From: Falsiroseomonas sp051860665
GTDB taxonomy: Bacteria; Pseudomonadota; Alphaproteobacteria; Acetobacterales; Acetobacteraceae
DNA length: 64,000 bases
Assembly (NCBI RefSeq): GCF_051860665.1
Contig: NZ_JBHYDM010000013.1
Span: 1 to 64,000, forward strand
Reading direction: 5' to 3'
Of this stretch, positions 60,260 through 64,000 are shown piece by piece. Each line of letters starts with the position of its first letter. The stretch's first letter is position 1. The notes under the pieces are model-generated. The model was not told the DNA's origin. It saw nothing but the letters and a program-made list of their open reading frames with translations, and made no database searches. The position numbers and the translations under genes were made by a program.

Positions 60260-61194
60260 GCGGCAACGGAGACCACGGCAGCCAGGCTTCCCCGATCGAG
60301 CGGCGCAACAGCCTGCTCTGGCGGATCCAGGGCCTGCTGCGCCGCCGCACCGCGGATACCGTCCGCGACCAGGTGGAGGAGCTGCTGGAGGGCCGGCAGG
60401 AGGAAGGCGCGCCGGACGACCCGGACCGCATCGGCGGCGGGCTCGACCTGAACGAGCGCGCCCTGCTCGGCAATGTTCTGCGCCTGCGGGACAAGGCCGC
60501 CTATGACGTGATGGTGCCGCGCGCCGATATCCTGGCCATGCCGGAGGACCTGACGCTGGACCAGGCCATCCGCCTGATCCAGCGCGAGGGCCATAGCCGC
60601 TTCCCGGTCTATCGCGAGAACCTCGATGACATCGTCGGCATGGTCCATATCAAGGATGTCTTCGCCGCGGTGGGGCGCGACCCCGAGAGCTTCTCGCTGA
60701 AGGCGATCCTGCGCCGGCCCTTGTTCGTCGTGCCGACCATCCCGGTGCTGGACATGCTGCTGCAGATGCGCGCGGCGCGGATCCACATGGCGCTGGTGGT
60801 GGACGAGTACGGCGGCATCGACGGGCTGGTGACCATCGAGGACCTGGTCGAGACCATCGTCGGCGATATCTCCGACGAACACGACGAGGTGGCGCCGGCC
60901 ACGATCCAGGACCGCCCGGACGGCACGGTGGAGCTGGACGCCCGCACCACCGTCGAGGCCTTTGAACAAAAGTTCGGCGCGGTGCTGACGGAGGAGGAGC
61001 GCAGCGCGGATATCGACACGGTGGGCGGCCTGATTTTTACGCTCGCCGGCCGGGTCCCCGCGCGGGGCGAGCTGATCTCGCATCCTTCGGGCCTGGAATT
61101 CCGCGTGCTGGATGCCGACCCGCGCCGCATCCGCCGCCTGCGCGTGCGGCGGCCCGGTGCCGCGGGAGAGCCCGCGCGCCAGGCGGCGGAGTAG
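60256..61194 (+). CDS. CorC/HlyC-type CBS-domain protein
   Basis: A 312-residue soluble protein. Two CBS motifs lie about residues 80-200: VMVPRADILAMPEDLTLDQA and HMALVVDEYGGIDGLVTIED. A C-terminal CorC_HlyC domain contains ADIDTVGGLIFTLAGRVPARG. There are no membrane segments. Members are linked to Mg2+/Co2+ homeostasis. ATG 60256 overlaps the ybeY stop. In many alphaproteobacteria lnt follows; here the next gene is convergent glf. Confidence 0.92.
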   Translation: MSGNGDHGSQASPIERRNSLLWRIQGLLRRRTADTVRDQVEELLEGRQEEGAPDDPDRIGGGLDLNERALLGNVLRLRDKAAYDVMVPRADILAMPEDLTLDQAIRLIQREGHSRFPVYRENLDDIVGMVHIKDVFAAVGRDPESFSLKAILRRPLFVVPTIPVLDMLLQMRAARIHMALVVDEYGGIDGLVTIEDLVETIVGDISDEHDEVAPATIQDRPDGTVELDARTTVEAFEQKFGAVLTEEERSADIDTVGGLIFTLAGRVPARGELISHPSGLEFRVLDADPRRIRRLRVRRPGAAGEPARQAAE

Positions 61195-61220
61195 CGGGGC
61201 CCGGTCCTTCCCTCAGATAA

Positions 61221-61249
61221 GCCCTCTCCCCCTGACAGGGGGAGAGGGC
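61221..61249. terminator. 14-bp perfect hairpin between corC-type gene and glf
   Basis: GCCCTCTCCCCCTG (61221-61234) and CAGGGGGAGAGGGC (61236-61249) form a near-continuous stem with a single central base. It lies in the 63-bp gap between two convergent stops and probably terminates both. The CCCTC/GAGGG composition recalls the element at 54.7 kb. Confidence 0.65.
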
Positions 61250-61257
61250 CTCCGCAC

Positions 61258-62424
61258 TCAATCCCCCGCGGCGACGCGGGCGGCCATCAGGTCGTTGACC
61301 GCCATCGGCGGCACCACCTTCTGGATGCGCGCGAAGGTCGCCAGCGCCTGACCGACCACCTGGTCCATGTTGTAGTAGCGATAGGTCGCCAGCCGCCCGA
61401 CGAACCACGTATCCCGCTCCGCATCCGCCAGCGCCTCGTAGCGCTTGTACAGCGCCTGGTTCTCCGGCCGGGGGATCGGATAGTAGGGGTCGCCCTCGGC
61501 CGCCGGGAATTCATAGGTCACGCTGGTCTTCGGATGCACCTGGCCGGTCAGGTACTTGTATTCGGAGACCCGGGTGAAGGGCGTGGACTCCGCCGGGTGG
61601 TTCACCGTGCCGGTCGGCAGCGCCTGCGCCTGGTCCAGCGTCTCATGCTGGAAGCGCAGGCTGCGATAGGGCAGGCGCCCGAAGCGATGGCCGAAATACT
61701 CATCCACCGGCCCGGTCCAGATCACGCGCCGGAAGCTGAAGCGCTTGCGCGCCTCCGCGAAATCCACCCCGGTGCGGACGGTGATGTTCGGGTGGTTCAG
61801 CATCTTCGCGAACATCGCGGTGTAGCCGTCCCGCGGCATCGCCTGGAACCTGTCGGTGAAATAGCGGTCGTCGCGGTTGGTGCGGGTCGGCACCCGCGCG
61901 GTGACGGACTTGTCCAGCTCGCTGGGGTCCAGCGCCCATTGCTTGCGCGTGTAGCCGCGGAAGAACAGCTCGTACAATTCCCGGCCGACCTTGCCGACCA
62001 CGACATCCTCGCTCGAGCGCACCACGTCCACCTGCTCGGCGCGTTCCGCGAACCAGGCTTCCAGCTGGTCCTCGGTCAGGTTCAGCCCGTAGAGCGTATT
62101 GATGGTGTCGAGGTTGATCGGCATCGGCACCTGCACCGTCTCGCCGGTGGTGGGGCTCACCACCTCGGCCAGCACGCGGTGCTCATAGGGGCGCCACTCG
62201 GTGAACTTCGACAGATGCGCGAAGACCGCCTCGCTATTGGTGTGGAAGATATGCGGGCCGTAGCGGTGGATCATCACCCCGGCGGCATCCAGGTGGTCAT
62301 AGGCATTGCCGGCGATATGCTCGCGCCGGTCGATCACCAGCACGCGGTCGCCCCGTTCCGCCGCGAGGCGCTCCGCCAGGATGGAACCGGCAAAGCCGGC
62401 GCCGACGACGAGCCAATCAAACAT
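61258..62424 (-). CDS. glf: UDP-galactopyranose mutase
   Basis: A 388-residue flavoenzyme converting UDP-galactopyranose to UDP-galactofuranose. The FAD motif is MFDWLVVGAGFAGSILAERL. RYGPHIFHTNSEAVFAHL, FFRGYTRKQWALDPSEL and the C-terminal GRLATYRYYNMDQVVGQAL are diagnostic. Its ATG overlaps the stop of the glycosyltransferase gene by eight bases, so both are coupled. It supplies the donor for galactofuranose in surface glycans. Confidence 0.97.
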   Translation of the reverse strand: MFDWLVVGAGFAGSILAERLAAERGDRVLVIDRREHIAGNAYDHLDAAGVMIHRYGPHIFHTNSEAVFAHLSKFTEWRPYEHRVLAEVVSPTTGETVQVPMPINLDTINTLYGLNLTEDQLEAWFAERAEQVDVVRSSEDVVVGKVGRELYELFFRGYTRKQWALDPSELDKSVTARVPTRTNRDDRYFTDRFQAMPRDGYTAMFAKMLNHPNITVRTGVDFAEARKRFSFRRVIWTGPVDEYFGHRFGRLPYRSLRFQHETLDQAQALPTGTVNHPAESTPFTRVSEYKYLTGQVHPKTSVTYEFPAAEGDPYYPIPRPENQALYKRYEALADAERDTWFVGRLATYRYYNMDQVVGQALATFARIQKVVPPMAVNDLMAARVAAGD

Positions 62425-63631
62425 GAGCCACCCCCGTTGCCATCGCGGCGGCGGGCACAGTGCCGGCCGCCGGTCGTCCGGACCGGCGGGCGAAGGCCTG
62501 TGCCTCCTCGCCGATCAGCGCCTGCATGCGGGACCAGGTCAGGTCCCAGGAATTCTGGGCGAGCTGCGCATCGACCCGCGCCAGGAAGGGCGCGCGCTTC
62601 TGGCGCAGCAGCCGGTCCGCCTGTTCGGCCAGCTCCGCCGCGCTGGTGACGATCTCGACCAGCCCCGCCTCGCCATAGTCGCGCACCACATCGACCACGG
62701 GCGTGGACAGCACCGGCAGGCCGGCGGCCAGGAATTCGGGGGTCTTGGTCGGGCTGATGAAGCGCGTGCTCTCATTCAGCGCGAAGGGCATGAAGCCCAG
62801 GTCCCAATGCGCCAGATAGGCCGGCAGGTCGGCGTAGCTGCGGCCGCCGAGCCAATGCAGGTTGGGCCCCTGCGGCAGGCTGGCCGGGTCGATCTTCACC
62901 ACCGGCCCCAGCATCACCAGCTGCCAGTCGCGCCGCAGCGCGGCGAAGGCGGCCACCAGCTCCAGGTCCATCCGCTCATCGATCACGCCGAAGAAGCCCA
63001 TGCGCGGGCGCGCGATGCCGGCCATGGACTCCGGCTCCGGCAGCCCGGTGCGGGCCTGGCCGAAATGCGCGGTGTCGATGGAGGAGGGGAAGCAATGCAC
63101 CTCCGGGTGGCGGTCCTGCTTCGCCTCATAAAGGCTGCGGCCGCCGGTGAAGACCAGGTCCGCCCGCTCCAGCAGCCGGCGCTCCATCTCCAGCATGGCG
63201 GGCGGCGCGCCGCGGAAGGCGGACAGCTCGTCCATGCAGTCATAGACGGTGACATCCGGCTTCAGCTGGTCCGCAAAGCCCAGCGCCATCGGCGTATAGA
63301 ACCAGGCAATCAGGGGTCGGCCAGCCCGTTCCTTCAGCAGGCCCTCCATCAGGTGCCGCTGCGCGGCCAGCGATGCCGCGCCATCGCAGCCGTGCGGCAG
63401 CACCGGCACCGCGCGCAGCACGCCACCCGGCTGGGGCGTCAGGTCCAGCCGCGCGGCGGGCACAGCATCGAAATGCGGCTCCTCGAAGAAGATCACCTCA
63501 TGGTCGCGCGCGGCGCGCGTCATCAGGTGCTGCGGGCGCTGGAACACGAAATCCCACCGCAGATGGGAAAGGCACAGCAGCACGGGCCGGGCCTCGCCGC
63601 CGGGGCCTGTCGCGGGAGCAGCCATCGTCAT
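62417..63631 (-). CDS. Glycosyltransferase, GT-B fold (family 1/4-like)
   Basis: A 404-residue GT-B protein. LCLSHLRWDFVFQRPQHLM is a typical N terminus; VYDCMDELSAFRGAP, FFGVIDERMDLELV and the C-terminal nucleotide-sugar region PTKTPEFLAAGLPVLSTPVV follow. AGGAG lies 6-7 nt before ATG 63631; the frame to 63739 has no family character. Coupling to glf suggests a galactofuranosyl or related surface-sugar transferase. The exact acceptor is unknown. Confidence 0.9.
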   Translation of the reverse strand: MTMAAPATGPGGEARPVLLCLSHLRWDFVFQRPQHLMTRAARDHEVIFFEEPHFDAVPAARLDLTPQPGGVLRAVPVLPHGCDGAASLAAQRHLMEGLLKERAGRPLIAWFYTPMALGFADQLKPDVTVYDCMDELSAFRGAPPAMLEMERRLLERADLVFTGGRSLYEAKQDRHPEVHCFPSSIDTAHFGQARTGLPEPESMAGIARPRMGFFGVIDERMDLELVAAFAALRRDWQLVMLGPVVKIDPASLPQGPNLHWLGGRSYADLPAYLAHWDLGFMPFALNESTRFISPTKTPEFLAAGLPVLSTPVVDVVRDYGEAGLVEIVTSAAELAEQADRLLRQKRAPFLARVDAQLAQNSWDLTWSRMQALIGEEAQAFARRSGRPAAGTVPAAAMATGVAHV

Positions 63632-63811
63632 CCTGGTCTCCTGTGACCAGCCTCCGGGCACGCATTGACGGCGTCGCGCGGCGTGGTTCGGCCGCTGCCC
63701 CGGACCTGCTGGATGTCCTGATGGCGGATCAACGCCCATGCGGCGCCGCAGTTCCTGCCATGGCCGGAACGGCCCATGCGCGTCGCCGGCGAAGCGGCAG
63801 CCTCGCCCCGG

Positions 63812-64000
63812 TCAGGCCCCGAGGCGGCGGCCGAGCCAGCGGCGCCAGGCCGGCGCCTCACGCTGCTGCAGCCGCGCCAACAGCCCGTCATGCAGCCCGG
63901 CCAGCGCCAGCCGCATGCGCCGTTCCGCCGCATGGGCCGCCTGCAGGTCCCGGCAGCGCGCCTCCAGCCGCGCCGCCTCGGCCTGCGCGGCCTCGGCCGC
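63812..64000 (-). CDS. 3' end of a coiled-coil protein gene (cut by window edge)
   Basis: On the minus strand a frame open from the right edge ends at TGA 63812-63814, giving 62 residues. They are Ala/Glu/Arg/Leu-rich with heptad character (AARLEARCRDLQAAHAAERR), and the end is basic and Trp-containing (APAWRRWLGRRLGA). Such tails occur on glycan-synthesis or polysaccharide-export proteins, which would fit the adjacent sugar genes, but no domain is visible. The 180-bp gap 63632-63811 should hold the promoter of the glycosyltransferase gene. Confidence 0.6.
   Translation of the reverse strand, partial: AAEAAQAEAARLEARCRDLQAAHAAERRMRLALAGLHDGLLARLQQREAPAWRRWLGRRLGA

Overview
The window is a GC-rich (roughly 70% G+C) bacterial chromosome segment. 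Gene content and order point to an alphaproteobacterium, most likely Acetobacteraceae (Roseomonas-like). The signs are the miaB-phoH-ybeY-corC block, the maeB/mutS-glnD arrangement, the aroE-coaE-dnaQ overlap chain, an orphan TctC-type binding protein, and very tight packing with many 4-bp ATGA/GTGA overlaps. This assignment is inference. No rRNA, tRNA, CRISPR array or insertion sequence was found.

The left third (2-22051) is one open reading frame that runs off the left edge, a giant surface or secreted protein of at least 7349 residues. After the end of one VCBS-type repeat and two full ones it consists of ten near-regular super-units of about 2.13 kb. Each super-unit has exactly seven FG-GAP (integrin-alpha type) blades of about 78 residues followed by one RTX-like Ca2+-binding module. 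That gives 70 blades, read here as ten seven-bladed beta-propellers on a string. Its stop codon lies beside the start of a TIGR03032-type gene.

Positions 22-28 kb hold dnaN, an agmatinase-family ureohydrolase, a class-I-glutamine-amidotransferase-like gamma-Glu-GABA hydrolase (a likely polyamine/guanidino catabolism pair) and a divergent Bug/TctC binding protein. The 314-bp gap between hydrolase and ureohydrolase holds a 25-bp tandem hairpin repeat and a strong leader hairpin.

Positions 28-33.4 kb form a six-gene minus-strand operon of chained overlaps: family-5 binding protein, two permeases, a SAM methyltransferase and two ATPases, preceded by a Fur-box-like palindrome. It looks like a peptide/nickel-family importer re-used for a metal-chelate or other small ligand.

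Positions 33.4-48.6 kb carry housekeeping genes: DUF488, maeB, mutS, glnD, two lipoproteins, lutA, dnaQ, coaE, aroE, gshB, a GlsB/YeaQ membrane protein, a lytic transglycosylase and two tiny coupled membrane ORFs. Positions 48.8-54.7 kb carry hrcA, two uncharacterised exported proteins, and an overlapping lutB-small ORF-lutC-smr-XRE operon; lutA lies 7 kb away on the other strand. Positions 54.8-61.2 kb carry an octopine-dehydrogenase-family oxidoreductase, plsC, miaB, phoH, ybeY and corC. The right end (61.2-64 kb) is a minus-strand cell-surface sugar block: UDP-galactopyranose mutase, a glycosyltransferase, and the 3' end of a coiled-coil gene cut by the window edge.
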